9,152 nucleotides of DNA, taken from assembly GCA_946629405.1 (NCBI GenBank), contig CAMOXW010000177.1, forward strand, positions 1 to 9,152, in the 5' to 3' direction. The notes under the pieces were generated by a model that ran no database searches, was not told where the DNA came from, and saw nothing but the letters and a program-made list of their open reading frames with translations. The stretch comes from an uncultured Ruminococcus sp. GTDB taxonomy: Bacteria > Bacillota_A > Clostridia > Oscillospirales > Ruminococcaceae. Made by a program: the position numbers and the translations under genes. Shown piece after piece: positions 1 through 6,699 of this stretch (positions are counted from its first letter, which is position 1; the number at the start of each line of letters is the position of its first letter).

Positions 1-525
1 GCCTACGCTACCTCAGGCTACAGCGGCGCGGGCAAGAAGGCGATAGCCGTTTATGAGGGCGATGACAAGCCCTTTGAATTCAACAGCCCAAGACAGTACG
101 CACTCTCTCAGCAGCATAAGCATCTCCCCGAGATGAAGGCGGTGTCCGGACTTGCATACACCCCGATGTTCAACCCTATGGTATGCGACTATTTCAGCGG
201 AATGGTCGTAAGCGTGCCGTTACAGACGAGAACTCTCCCGAAGGCTGTAACGCCTGCACAGGTGCATGAAATGTACGCAAGGCACTACGAGGGAACAAAA
301 ATGGTAGAGGTAATGCCCCTTATGTCCGCGGACGAGCAGAAAAGCTTCTTCCTCGCTTCAAATACTCTCAGCGGACAGAATAAAATGCAGATATTCGTAT
401 TCGGCAGCGATGAACAGATACTTCTCTGTTCAAGGCTCGACAATCTCGGAAAAGGTGCGAGCGGAGCGGCTGTACAATGCCTGAACATCATGCTCGGGAT
501 AGATGAGACCACTGGGCTTGTCTGA
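1..525 (+). CDS. argC: N-acetyl-gamma-glutamyl-phosphate reductase, C-terminal part (5' end outside window)
   Basis: ArgC is the NADPH-dependent reductase that converts N-acetylglutamyl-5-phosphate to N-acetylglutamate semialdehyde, the third step of the acetylated ornithine pathway in the cytoplasm. The frame is open from base 1, so 174 C-terminal residues of an expected roughly 310 are visible. The first residues (AYATSGYSGAGKKAI) and the later ALSQQHKHLPEM match the short (type 2) ArgC family; the conserved HKH region is where the family's active-site histidine lies. The catalytic cysteine motif would lie upstream of the window and cannot be checked. The C-terminal half contains the dimerisation part (VPLQTR onwards) and ends with LNIMLGIDETTGLV, typical of the family. 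The cluster with argJ, argB, argD and argF supports the call. Nothing suggests truncation other than the window edge. Confidence 0.93.
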   Translation, partial: AYATSGYSGAGKKAIAVYEGDDKPFEFNSPRQYALSQQHKHLPEMKAVSGLAYTPMFNPMVCDYFSGMVVSVPLQTRTLPKAVTPAQVHEMYARHYEGTKMVEVMPLMSADEQKSFFLASNTLSGQNKMQIFVFGSDEQILLCSRLDNLGKGASGAAVQCLNIMLGIDETTGLV

Positions 526-551
526 TATGCGGCATGGCTGGAGGACGCGAA

Positions 552-971
552 ATGGAAAAATTGAAGCTGAAAGAGATATATGAATATGACTACATTCCCG
601 AGGGAAGCAATGTTTATCCCCTGACGGAATGGTTCAATTCCATACTTGAAAAGACAGAGGATGAGCTTACCATCGGTGATGTCTGTCGTATGCTCAGACA
701 GAGGATGTGCTCGAAGTGCGCTATGGAACGTGCGGTAGAGATACTCCGAGGGGACCCCTTTGCAGGTGAGATATACGACGGGCAGCTAATGAGCACGCTC
801 TACGGGGCAAAGGAGAAATACCTGTGTCTGTTCTATGAGGAGCTCAGCCCAATACTTGCCGATGCCGAAAGGAAGGCTCTCGGACGCGACTGGCAGAGCG
901 AGGAAGAAAAGACTGAATATCTCAAAATAGCTGCCGCTTTCAGGCAGAAGATAGCTGAGGCTAAACAATAA
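552..971 (+). CDS. CdiI-like contact-dependent inhibition immunity protein, orphan
   Basis: Small soluble, acidic, probably helical protein of 139 residues. The core TEDELTIGDVCRMLRQRM (residues about 35-52) followed by AVEILRGDPFAGEIYDGQLM (about 61-80) resembles the CdiI_3-type immunity family: a 'LTxxDlrxlirQ' segment, then 'A+eiLxxdPfxxGxxYdGdLL'. Characterised relatives neutralise a toxin delivered by neighbouring cells, but no toxin gene is visible here, so the role is unknown. I chose the ATG at 552 over an in-frame ATG at 534. GGAGG at 540-544 sits 7 bases before 552, and the 534 codon would place that site inside the gene. It lies 26 bases after argC and 16 before argJ, so it is almost certainly co-transcribed with them. 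The C-terminus (about 110-139) is a charged helix. The family call is from remembered pattern, not from a search. Confidence 0.6.
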   Translation: MEKLKLKEIYEYDYIPEGSNVYPLTEWFNSILEKTEDELTIGDVCRMLRQRMCSKCAMERAVEILRGDPFAGEIYDGQLMSTLYGAKEKYLCLFYEELSPILADAERKALGRDWQSEEEKTEYLKIAAAFRQKIAEAKQ

Positions 972-987
972 CTGGAGGTACCGGGCA

Positions 988-2241
988 ATGGAACTGGTAA
1001 AATTTGATAACATAGAATTCACAGAGGGCGGCGTCTGTGCCGCAAAGGGCTTCCGCGCCAACGGTATACAGTGCGGACTTGTCCACGCAGGAGCTTCACT
1101 TACTTCAAAGAAGAACGACCTGGCCATGATAGCTGCTGACAGGGAGTGTGCTGCGGCTGCTGTCTATACCACTAATAAGGTCAAGGGCGCTCCCATAATC
1201 GTCACAAAGCAGCATATCGCGGACGGAAAGGCAAGAGCTGTCATCGTGAACTCCGTCAATGCGAATACCTGCAATCCCGACGGCGTTGAGAAGGCTAACA
1301 GAATGTGCGAGCTGGCAGCAAAGGAGCTCGGCATCAGCCCGGAGGACGTTATCGTTGCTTCGACCGGAGTTATCGGTCAGGTGCTCCCTATCGAGCCTAT
1401 CGAGAAGGGTATGCCGGAGCTTGCGAAGGGGCTTTCTTACGATGGAAACAAGCGTGCCCTCGAAGCGATAATGACCACGGATACAATGCCGAAGGAGATA
1501 GCCGTTAAGTTTGAAATGGACGGAAAGATCTGCACCCTCGGCGGTATGCTCAAGGGCAGCGGCATGATACACCCGAATATGGCTACAACTCTTACCTTTC
1601 TCACGACTGATGCGGCTGTTTCGTCAGAAATGCTCCAGCTTGCGCTCAGCGATATAGTCAAGGTAACGCTCAATCGCGTAAGTGTTGACGGAGACACATC
1701 CACCAACGACATGGTATGCGTGCTTGCCTCCGGTGAGGCCGGCAATGCTCTCATTTCGTCCGAAAATCAGGAATTCGGCAGATTCCGCCATGCTCTTTAC
1801 GTTATAATGATGAACCTTGCAAGAATGATGGCAAGGGACGGCGAGGGTGCTACAAAGCTCATCGAGTGCTGTGTTGCCGGCGCTGAGAGTGACAGGGTCG
1901 CCGAGACTGTTGCCAAGTCGGTAATAACTTCAAGCCTGTTCAAGACCATGATCTTCGGCGAGGACGCAAATGCGGGGCGTATCTACTGTGCTGTCGGATA
2001 TGCTGACGCTGATTTCGATGTAAACAAGGTCGATATCGTTATTGCATCAAAGGCGGGGCAGATACCGGTCGGACGTCAGGGCTGCCTTGTGCCCTTCTCA
2101 GAGGATGAAGCAAAGAAGGTCCTTGCCGAGGAGGAGATAAAGGTGCTCATCAACCTCAACTCCGGCGCAGGCAGAGCAATGGCATGGGGCTGTGACCTTA
2201 CATATGATTACGTCAAGATAAACGGAGATTACCGTTCATAA
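988..2241 (+). CDS. argJ: Bifunctional ornithine acetyltransferase / N-acetylglutamate synthase
   Basis: ArgJ moves the acetyl group from N-acetylornithine to glutamate, closing the cyclic pathway; bifunctional members also acetylate glutamate from acetyl-CoA. The 417-residue length is normal. The self-cleavage motif is at about 189-201 (KGSGMIHPNMATT): cleavage between Ala199 and Thr200 gives alpha and beta chains, and Thr200 becomes the nucleophile. The oxyanion-hole Thr-Gly pair is in STGVIGQ (126-127). Beta-chain hallmarks DGEGATK (284-290) and GEDANAGR (324-331), and the C-terminus WGCDLTYDYVKINGDY, are all present. The residue after the nucleophile is Thr where many homologues have Met, which is probably tolerated. 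The start is fixed by TGGAGG at 973-978, 9 bases before the ATG. No argA is visible. Whether this copy is mono- or bifunctional cannot be read from sequence alone. Confidence 0.96.
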   Translation: MELVKFDNIEFTEGGVCAAKGFRANGIQCGLVHAGASLTSKKNDLAMIAADRECAAAAVYTTNKVKGAPIIVTKQHIADGKARAVIVNSVNANTCNPDGVEKANRMCELAAKELGISPEDVIVASTGVIGQVLPIEPIEKGMPELAKGLSYDGNKRALEAIMTTDTMPKEIAVKFEMDGKICTLGGMLKGSGMIHPNMATTLTFLTTDAAVSSEMLQLALSDIVKVTLNRVSVDGDTSTNDMVCVLASGEAGNALISSENQEFGRFRHALYVIMMNLARMMARDGEGATKLIECCVAGAESDRVAETVAKSVITSSLFKTMIFGEDANAGRIYCAVGYADADFDVNKVDIVIASKAGQIPVGRQGCLVPFSEDEAKKVLAEEEIKVLINLNSGAGRAMAWGCDLTYDYVKINGDYRS

Positions 2242-2242
2242 T

Positions 2243-2929
2243 ATGTTCGGAAGAAGCAGAGAAGAAGACTACGAAAAATACAACGAGCGGCAGAACGCGA
2301 AGTACGACGATGATTATATCGCATCGAGCGAGGAGTACCGCGAGGATTGCTCCCACAGCCATGAGCAGACGTATGAGGACTATAACAGCGAGCTTGAGCC
2401 GTATGAGGCGAAAAGCAGGCTTGAAGCAAAATTCGCAAAGGTTCTTCTGCCGGGCGAGTACATAGTCTGGTGCGCTGAGGCTGAAAAGAATGCTACCGCC
2501 GATGAAAAAGGCACCGGATGTGTTGGCTGCACTGGCTTTTTCATGATAGCCTTAGCGGTGCTGTTCATGTTGAACCCGTTCTTCCTGCCGCTGAGTGTTA
2601 TCCTCATAATCACGGCGGTTTTCGCCATGAGCGGAAGCAGCGTCAGAAACCGTTCCTACGCGATAACTGACAGGAGAGTGCTGATATATAAGGGCAGCTC
2701 GCTCCGGCAGTACAGGCTCGGGAAGCTCTCGGGGATAAAATGCAAGGCAAGCCAACGCAATATCGGCTATGTTACGTTCTACGGCACTTATTTCTCGCAG
2801 CTCAACGGGCAGGATATCAGGAAGGCGGACGGTATATTCGCAGTAAAATCGCCGCAAAGAGTTGCCAATCTGCTTATGCAGGGTTCAGGCAGCAGCAGAA
2901 TAAGATCAGGAAGTGTCATAAATGGTTAA
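2243..2929 (+). CDS. PH-like domain membrane protein of unknown function
   Basis: A 228-residue protein in three parts. Residues 1-60 are very hydrophilic and rich in Asp, Glu and Tyr, probably disordered. Residues 66-82 (VLLPGEYIVWCAEAEK) resemble the first strands of bacterial PH-like domains. Then come two close hydrophobic segments, about 94-110 and 112-131, that form a membrane hairpin. After it, RNRSYAITDRRVLIYKG (135-151) is the classic bacterial PH second half, with the TDRR turn, continuing in strands to about 210. A short GSGSS-rich tail ends the protein. No enzyme motif is visible. Such proteins are usually membrane-associated scaffolds of unknown role. The gene starts one base after the argJ stop, with only a weak, distant GGAG (2224-2227), which suggests translational coupling. 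It overlaps argB by 8 bases, so it belongs to the operon, though nothing links it to arginine chemistry. Confidence 0.75.
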   Translation: MFGRSREEDYEKYNERQNAKYDDDYIASSEEYREDCSHSHEQTYEDYNSELEPYEAKSRLEAKFAKVLLPGEYIVWCAEAEKNATADEKGTGCVGCTGFFMIALAVLFMLNPFFLPLSVILIITAVFAMSGSSVRNRSYAITDRRVLIYKGSSLRQYRLGKLSGIKCKASQRNIGYVTFYGTYFSQLNGQDIRKADGIFAVKSPQRVANLLMQGSGSSRIRSGSVING

Positions 2930-3788
2930 GATATCAAATCAGGATAAGTCGCAGGTGCTCATCGACGCCCTCCCCTATATCCAGAAGTACAATAACAAGA
3001 TACTCGTTATAAAATACGGCGGAAATGCCATGACAAACAAGGAGCTGAAGGACGCGGTAATGACCGATATCGTGCTGCTTTCTCTCGTAGGAGTGAAGGT
3101 AGTCCTGGTACACGGCGGCGGTCCGGAGATAAGCGACCTGCTCAAAAGGCTCAATATAGAGAGCCGTTTCGTGAACGGTCTGAGATATACCGATGATGCT
3201 ACAGTTGACGTGGTGAAAATGGTGCTCGCCGGCAAAGTCAACAAGGAACTCGTTCAGCTCCTTGCACAGCATAAGGGCAGTGCTGTGGGACTTTGCGGTA
3301 TAGACGGCGGTATGCTCATCGCCGAGAAGAAGACATCTGACGATGGTCAGGACCTCGGCTGGGTCGGTGAGATCACAAAGGTCAACACAAAGTCCATCCT
3401 TGATGCTCTTGCAAACGGAAATATCCCGGTCATCGCTACTGTAGCCACCGACGAGGAGGGTAATACCTATAACGTGAACGCCGATACCGCCGCTGCAAGG
3501 ATAGCTGCTGAGCTCGGCGCTGAGAACCTCATTCTCATGACGGATATTGCCGGACTGCTCCGCGACAAGGACGATCCTTCGACCCTTATCCCTCAGGTCA
3601 ACGTCAGTGAGGTGCCGTTCCTCAAGAGGCAGGGCATAATCTCGGGCGGAATGATACCTAAGATAGACTGCTGTGTAGAGGCTGTCAGACGCGGCGTGCA
3701 GAAGACTGTCATCATTGACGGCAGAGTGCCGCACTCGATACTGATCGAGATACTTTCCAACGAGGGTATCGGCACACAGTTCACCTGA
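2922..3788 (+). CDS. argB: Acetylglutamate kinase
   Basis: ArgB phosphorylates N-acetylglutamate with ATP, the committed step when ArgJ recycles acetyl groups. At 288 residues it is a normal amino-acid kinase fold. Visible motifs are the ATP-binding KYGGNAM (31-37, Lys31), the glycine-rich VHGGGPEI (63-70), YNVNADTAA (183-191) for the acetylglutamate site, MTDIAGLL (206-213) and SGGMIPK (241-247, Lys247). An N-terminal helix before the kinase core (SQVLIDALPYIQKYNN) and the C-terminal EGIGT are characteristic of hexameric, arginine-inhibited enzymes, so feedback inhibition by arginine is a reasonable inference. The ATG lies inside the end of the preceding gene. The ribosome site AGGAAG (2908-2913) is modest, so coupling to the upstream reading frame is likely. 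The 126 bases downstream have no clear terminator. Confidence 0.96.
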   Translation: MVKISNQDKSQVLIDALPYIQKYNNKILVIKYGGNAMTNKELKDAVMTDIVLLSLVGVKVVLVHGGGPEISDLLKRLNIESRFVNGLRYTDDATVDVVKMVLAGKVNKELVQLLAQHKGSAVGLCGIDGGMLIAEKKTSDDGQDLGWVGEITKVNTKSILDALANGNIPVIATVATDEEGNTYNVNADTAAARIAAELGAENLILMTDIAGLLRDKDDPSTLIPQVNVSEVPFLKRQGIISGGMIPKIDCCVEAVRRGVQKTVIIDGRVPHSILIEILSNEGIGTQFT

Positions 3789-3812
3789 GGCAAATATAAT
3801 AAATGTGTTTAC

Positions 3813-3822
3813 TTGTATACAA
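3813..3822. promoter_or_regulatory. Perfect 10-base palindrome upstream of the argD promoter
   Basis: TTGTATACAA is fully self-complementary. It lies 30 bases upstream of the proposed -35 of the argD promoter in the only long gap of the arginine cluster. It could be an operator half or activator site, but palindromes this short occur by chance in A+T-rich DNA. It does not match the ArgR box pattern I know (TGAAT-A/T run-ATTCA), and I found no convincing ARG box elsewhere in the gap. Confidence 0.2.
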
Positions 3823-3851
3823 AAAATTTACCGAAATGAAGCATCAGGTTA

Positions 3852-3881
3852 TTGATTTTGGCAGCGTTTCGGCGTTATAAT
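3852..3881 (+). promoter_or_regulatory. Sigma-A promoter for argD and downstream genes
   Basis: TTGATT (3852-3857), an 18-base spacer and a consensus TATAAT (3876-3881) precede argD, giving a predicted start near 3888 and a leader of about 27 bases. It lies in a 126-base A+T-rich gap between argB and argD, the only sizeable non-coding gap in the arginine cluster. It implies that argD, the LURP-one-like gene and argF can be transcribed apart from argCJB. Read-through from argB is also possible, because no terminator is seen between them. Confidence 0.6.
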
Positions 3882-3914
3882 TAATATGTATCTATATCGT
3901 AGAAGGAGACCAGC

Positions 3915-5093
3915 ATGAATAGTAACGAGAAGACAATTGCAGAATTTGACCAGCACGTCGCACATTCATACGGACGTTACCCTATGGCAATGAAGCAGGG
4001 AAGCGGAAGACGATGCGTCGATGAGAACGGTAAGGAATTTATCGACCTCGGAAGCGGCATAGGAACTAATTCCCTCGGGTACTGCGACGAAAAATGGGCT
4101 GACGCAGTGTGTGCTCAGGTGCGTACACTTCAGCATAATTCTAACTATTACTATACTCAGGTGCAGGCGGATTTTGCCCAGAAGCTGTGTGAAACAGCCG
4201 GATATGTCTCTGTGTTCTTCGGCAACAGCGGCGCTGAGGCAAATGAATGCGCTATCAAGGTCGCAAGAAAGTACAGCTTCGATAAATACGGCAAGGGAAG
4301 ACATACTATCATCACTCTCGTGAACTCCTTCCACGGAAGAACGATGGCTACCCTTTCGGCAACAGGACAGGAGGTCTTCCATAACTACTTCTTCCCGTTC
4401 CTTGAGGGCTTCGTAAACGTTGAGGCCAACAATATCGACGACCTCAGGGCTAAGCTCGATGACACGGTATGCGCGGTCATGATAGAGTACGTCCAGGGCG
4501 AGGGCGGTGTGATACCGCTCGGCAAGGAGTTCGTTGACGCGATATTTGACCTTTGCGCTCCGAAGGATGTTCTTGTTATCGCCGACGAGGTTCAGAGCGG
4601 CGTCGGAAGAACAGGCAAGTTCCTCGCGGGAGACTGGTTCGGCAGAAAAGCCGATATCACAACGCTTGCAAAGGGTATCGCGGGCGGCATCCCTATGGGC
4701 GCCTGCCTTATGAATGAAAAATGCGCGGGAGTTCTTACCCCCGGTACTCATGGCTCGACCTTCGGAGGAAATCCGATAGCGTGTGCCGGAGGTCTTGCGG
4801 TGCTCGAAAGAGTGACCAGTGAGGGCTTCCTTGATGAAATTACAAAAAAAGCAGAGTTCATAAAAGCTGAGCTTGAAAAATGCAGCGAGGTCGTTTCAGT
4901 GACAGGCCTCGGGCTTATGATCGGCATAAAGCTAAAGACAAAAAAAGCCGGTGAGGTCGCAAAGGAGGCTCTCAACAGGGGGCTTCTCGTGCTTACGGCA
5001 AAGGATAAGGTCAGACTCCTGCCGCCTCTGACAATATCATATGACGAACTTAAAGCCGGACTTGACATTCTTATCGGAATACTGGAGGAATGA
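3915..5093 (+). CDS. argD: Acetylornithine aminotransferase (class III, PLP-dependent)
   Basis: ArgD transfers an amino group from glutamate to N-acetylglutamate semialdehyde, giving N-acetylornithine; many homologues also act on succinyl-diaminopimelate for lysine. At 392 residues the length is normal. Visible class III aminotransferase motifs are NSGAEANE (104-111, phosphate binding), SFHGRT (138-143, where the aromatic residue stacks on PLP), IADEVQSGVGRTG (222-234, Asp224 to the pyridine nitrogen), TTLAKGIAGG (249-258, Lys253 Schiff base) and HGSTFGGNP (279-287). The start is supported by AAGGAG (3903-3908) with 6 bases of spacing. The stop overlaps the start cluster of the next gene. Activity as ornithine or GABA transaminase is the main alternative, but the arginine context makes ArgD by far the better call. 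Confidence 0.94.
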   Translation: MNSNEKTIAEFDQHVAHSYGRYPMAMKQGSGRRCVDENGKEFIDLGSGIGTNSLGYCDEKWADAVCAQVRTLQHNSNYYYTQVQADFAQKLCETAGYVSVFFGNSGAEANECAIKVARKYSFDKYGKGRHTIITLVNSFHGRTMATLSATGQEVFHNYFFPFLEGFVNVEANNIDDLRAKLDDTVCAVMIEYVQGEGGVIPLGKEFVDAIFDLCAPKDVLVIADEVQSGVGRTGKFLAGDWFGRKADITTLAKGIAGGIPMGACLMNEKCAGVLTPGTHGSTFGGNPIACAGGLAVLERVTSEGFLDEITKKAEFIKAELEKCSEVVSVTGLGLMIGIKLKTKKAGEVAKEALNRGLLVLTAKDKVRLLPPLTISYDELKAGLDILIGILEE

Positions 5094-5095
5094 TG

Positions 5096-5566
5096 ATGGA
5101 GCTGTTAGTAGCGCCGAAAGGCGGTAATAAATACGTTGTTGAGGATAAAAAGCAGCGCCTGCTCTATACCATCAAGAAAAAAGGCTTCGGTCAGAAGTAT
5201 AACCTGCTTGATGCGAGCAACTATGTGCTCTATACGATAGTCCAGACCGGAGACGACAGAAAACCCGGCTTCACTATTATCCTCAATGATACCACCTTCC
5301 TGAAGCTCGAATGCAAGTCAATGTTCCTCGACCCGACCATCACCGCCGAGGGAAAGGATATGAAATACTCCCTCGTCAGCAAGGACAGAAGGGATTTCAA
5401 TATCGTGCTCAACGAGAATATCGTCGGGCACATAAGAACAAAGACGACCGTGACCAACGAGCTTCACTATGGCATTGAAATAGAAAATACTGCTTTTGAC
5501 GACTATATCCCGCTGTTTGCAGTCGCAATCGACAAGGCGTTCGGTGATATGAACAAGCAGAAATGA
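5096..5566 (+). CDS. LURP-one-related / Tubby C-terminal-like protein
   Basis: A 156-residue soluble protein with no signal peptide or membrane segment. It is predicted to be nearly all beta strands: NKYVVEDKKQRLLYTIKKKG (11-30), NLLDASNYVLYTI (36-48), then alternating strands to DFNIVLNENIVGHIR (100-114), and a C-terminal IPLFAVAIDKAFG (138-150) like the closing helix of the LURP-one/Tubby/scramblase fold. The pattern of 'YxVxDxxxxxLYxI', 'LLDxxxxxLYTI' and a final 'lalvvaiD' helix is the basis of the call; no search was run. Bacterial members have no well-defined function. Three in-frame ATGs occur at 5090, 5093 and 5096; only the last has proper spacing (7 bases) from TGGAGG (5083-5088), so I chose it. 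The gene sits against argD and 18 bases before argF, so it is co-transcribed with both. Confidence 0.6.
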   Translation: MELLVAPKGGNKYVVEDKKQRLLYTIKKKGFGQKYNLLDASNYVLYTIVQTGDDRKPGFTIILNDTTFLKLECKSMFLDPTITAEGKDMKYSLVSKDRRDFNIVLNENIVGHIRTKTTVTNELHYGIEIENTAFDDYIPLFAVAIDKAFGDMNKQK

Positions 5567-5584
5567 CCCTGAAAGGAAAGAAAC

Positions 5585-6490
5585 ATGAAACATTTACTTA
5601 AAATGCTCGACCTGAGCACAGATGAGATCATAGATATACTCAACCTTGCCGACCAGCTCAAATATGAGCTCAAGCACGGCATCCCGCATCCCCACCTCAA
5701 GGGAAAGACCCTCGGAATGATCTTCCAGAAGGCATCTACACGCACAAGAGTTTCCTTTGAGACAGGTATGTACCAGCTCGGCGGATATCCGCTCTTTCTC
5801 TCCTCTAACGACCTCCAGATCGGACGTGGTGAGCCTGTTCAGGATACCGCAAGAGTGCTCTCCCGCTACCTCAGCGGAATAATGATCCGTACCTTCGAGC
5901 AGAAGGAGGTCGAGGACCTTGCAAAATACGGCAGCATCCCGATAATCAACGGCCTTACGGATTTCTGCCACCCCTGTCAGGTGCTTGCGGACCTCATGAC
6001 TATCCGTGAGTTCAAGGGAAGCTTTGAGGGCCTGAAAATGTGCTTCATAGGCGACGGAAACAATATGGCAAACTCACTCATCGTAGGCGGATTAAAGGTA
6101 GGTATGTCCGTATCTATCGCCTGCCCGGATGACTACCAGCCTCCGAAGGAGATACTTGACTTTGCTGCTCAGTACGGCGATAAGTTTGAGATGACGGATT
6201 CACCGAAAAATGCTGCCGAGGGCGCAGACGTTCTCTATACAGATGTCTGGGCATCAATGGGTCAGGAGGGCGAAGCCGAAAAGCGTAAGAAGGCTTTTGC
6301 CGGCTACCAGATCAACGACGAACTCATGTCGCTCGCACACGACGACGCAATGGTGCTCCACTGCCTGCCCGCACACCGCGAGGAGGAGATCACCGAGAAG
6401 GTATTCGAGGCTCATGCAAACGAGATATTCGAGGAAGCCGAGAACAGACTCCATGCTCAGAAGGCAGTAATGGTAAAGCTGATGGCGTGA
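5585..6490 (+). CDS. argF: Ornithine carbamoyltransferase
   Basis: ArgF (OTCase) joins ornithine and carbamoyl phosphate to give citrulline in the cytoplasm. At 301 residues it has the standard two-domain length. Carbamoyl-phosphate motif STRTR is at 51-55, HPCQ at 129-132, the ornithine loop SMG at 224-226 in DVWASMGQE, and HCLPAHR (259-265, catalytic Cys260) is intact. The residues before STRTR are FQKA where many OTCases have FEKP, a variation seen in the family and not expected to abolish activity. AAAGGA (5572-5577) lies 7 bases before the start. The gene is last in the cluster and is followed by a strong terminator 20 bases after its stop. The SMG and HCLPAHR motifs favour OTCase over aspartate or N-acetylornithine carbamoyltransferase. 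Confidence 0.96.
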   Translation: MKHLLKMLDLSTDEIIDILNLADQLKYELKHGIPHPHLKGKTLGMIFQKASTRTRVSFETGMYQLGGYPLFLSSNDLQIGRGEPVQDTARVLSRYLSGIMIRTFEQKEVEDLAKYGSIPIINGLTDFCHPCQVLADLMTIREFKGSFEGLKMCFIGDGNNMANSLIVGGLKVGMSVSIACPDDYQPPKEILDFAAQYGDKFEMTDSPKNAAEGADVLYTDVWASMGQEGEAEKRKKAFAGYQINDELMSLAHDDAMVLHCLPAHREEEITEKVFEAHANEIFEEAENRLHAQKAVMVKLMA

Positions 6491-6510
6491 TAACGGCAAT
6501 ACATAAAAAT

Positions 6511-6540
6511 GGACGTCCGAGCGGGCGTCCTGTTTTGTTT
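6511..6540 (+). terminator. Intrinsic terminator of the arginine cluster
   Basis: An 8-base-pair G+C-rich stem (6511-6518 with 6523-6530, one T.G pair) with a GAGC loop is followed by TGTTTTGTTT. It begins 20 bases after the argF stop and marks the end of the arginine unit. Confidence 0.88.
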
Positions 6541-6617
6541 AACAATGAGTGAGAGCGAATCAAGATATAAGCCGGCAGTTTCTTGCATAAAACAACTAAC
6601 TTATTAAAAGAAAAATA

Positions 6618-6646
6618 TAGTAATTATCATTAGAAGGTGATATAAT
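6618..6646 (+). promoter_or_regulatory. Extended -10 promoter of the first lipoprotein gene
   Basis: TGATATAAT at 6638-6646 is a consensus extended -10 (TGnTATAAT). The -35 position at 17 bases holds TAGTAA, a poor match (3 of 6), and A+T-rich DNA lies upstream. The predicted start is near 6653, giving a leader of about 80 bases. The in-frame ATG at 6645 overlaps this -10 box, which argues that it is not a translation start. The region from 6541 to here shows nothing else. Confidence 0.6.
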
Positions 6647-6675
6647 GACTTCGATAAATGCTTTATCGCCTGTTA

Positions 6676-6699
6676 AAAGCCGCAGAACGGCTTTGCGGC
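6676..6699 (+). other. Leader RNA with two mutually exclusive hairpins
   Basis: In the leader of the first lipoprotein gene, AAAGCCG (6676-6682) pairs with CGGCTTT (6688-6694), a 7-base-pair stem with a 5-base loop. GCCGCA (6679-6684) can instead pair with TGCGGC (6694-6699), a 6-base-pair stem with a 9-base loop. The two share bases and cannot form together. The hairpins end 22 bases before the ribosome site (AGGAGG 6722-6727). It does not match a riboswitch class I recognise. Confidence 0.4.

Noticed and set aside
534..551. The ATG at 534 as start of the CdiI-like gene
   Set aside because: GGAGG at 540-544 lies inside this extension and is correctly spaced for the ATG at 552.
2934..3734. 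A 266-residue open frame on the - strand opposite argB
   Set aside because: It lies wholly within argB, whose motifs are complete. It has no ribosome site, and its composition (many His, Tyr and Ser) is typical of an antisense shadow.
3789..3851. A terminator after argB
   Set aside because: The region is A+T-rich with a short palindrome, but has no G+C stem followed by a T-run.
3870..3895. An ArgR box at the argD promoter
   Set aside because: The A+T-rich sequence only loosely resembles the TGAAT/ATTCA half-sites and lacks their symmetry.
3966..4751. A 261-residue open frame on the - strand opposite argD
   Set aside because: It is fully covered by argD with all PLP motifs intact. There is no start signal or recognisable domain in the reverse frame.
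6561..6595. Similarity of ATAAGCCGG and TGCATAAAA here to the end of the DUF3592-like gene (8809-8845), suggesting a third remnant
   Set aside because: Only two short matches with unequal spacing and no shared reading frame; chance is the simpler explanation.
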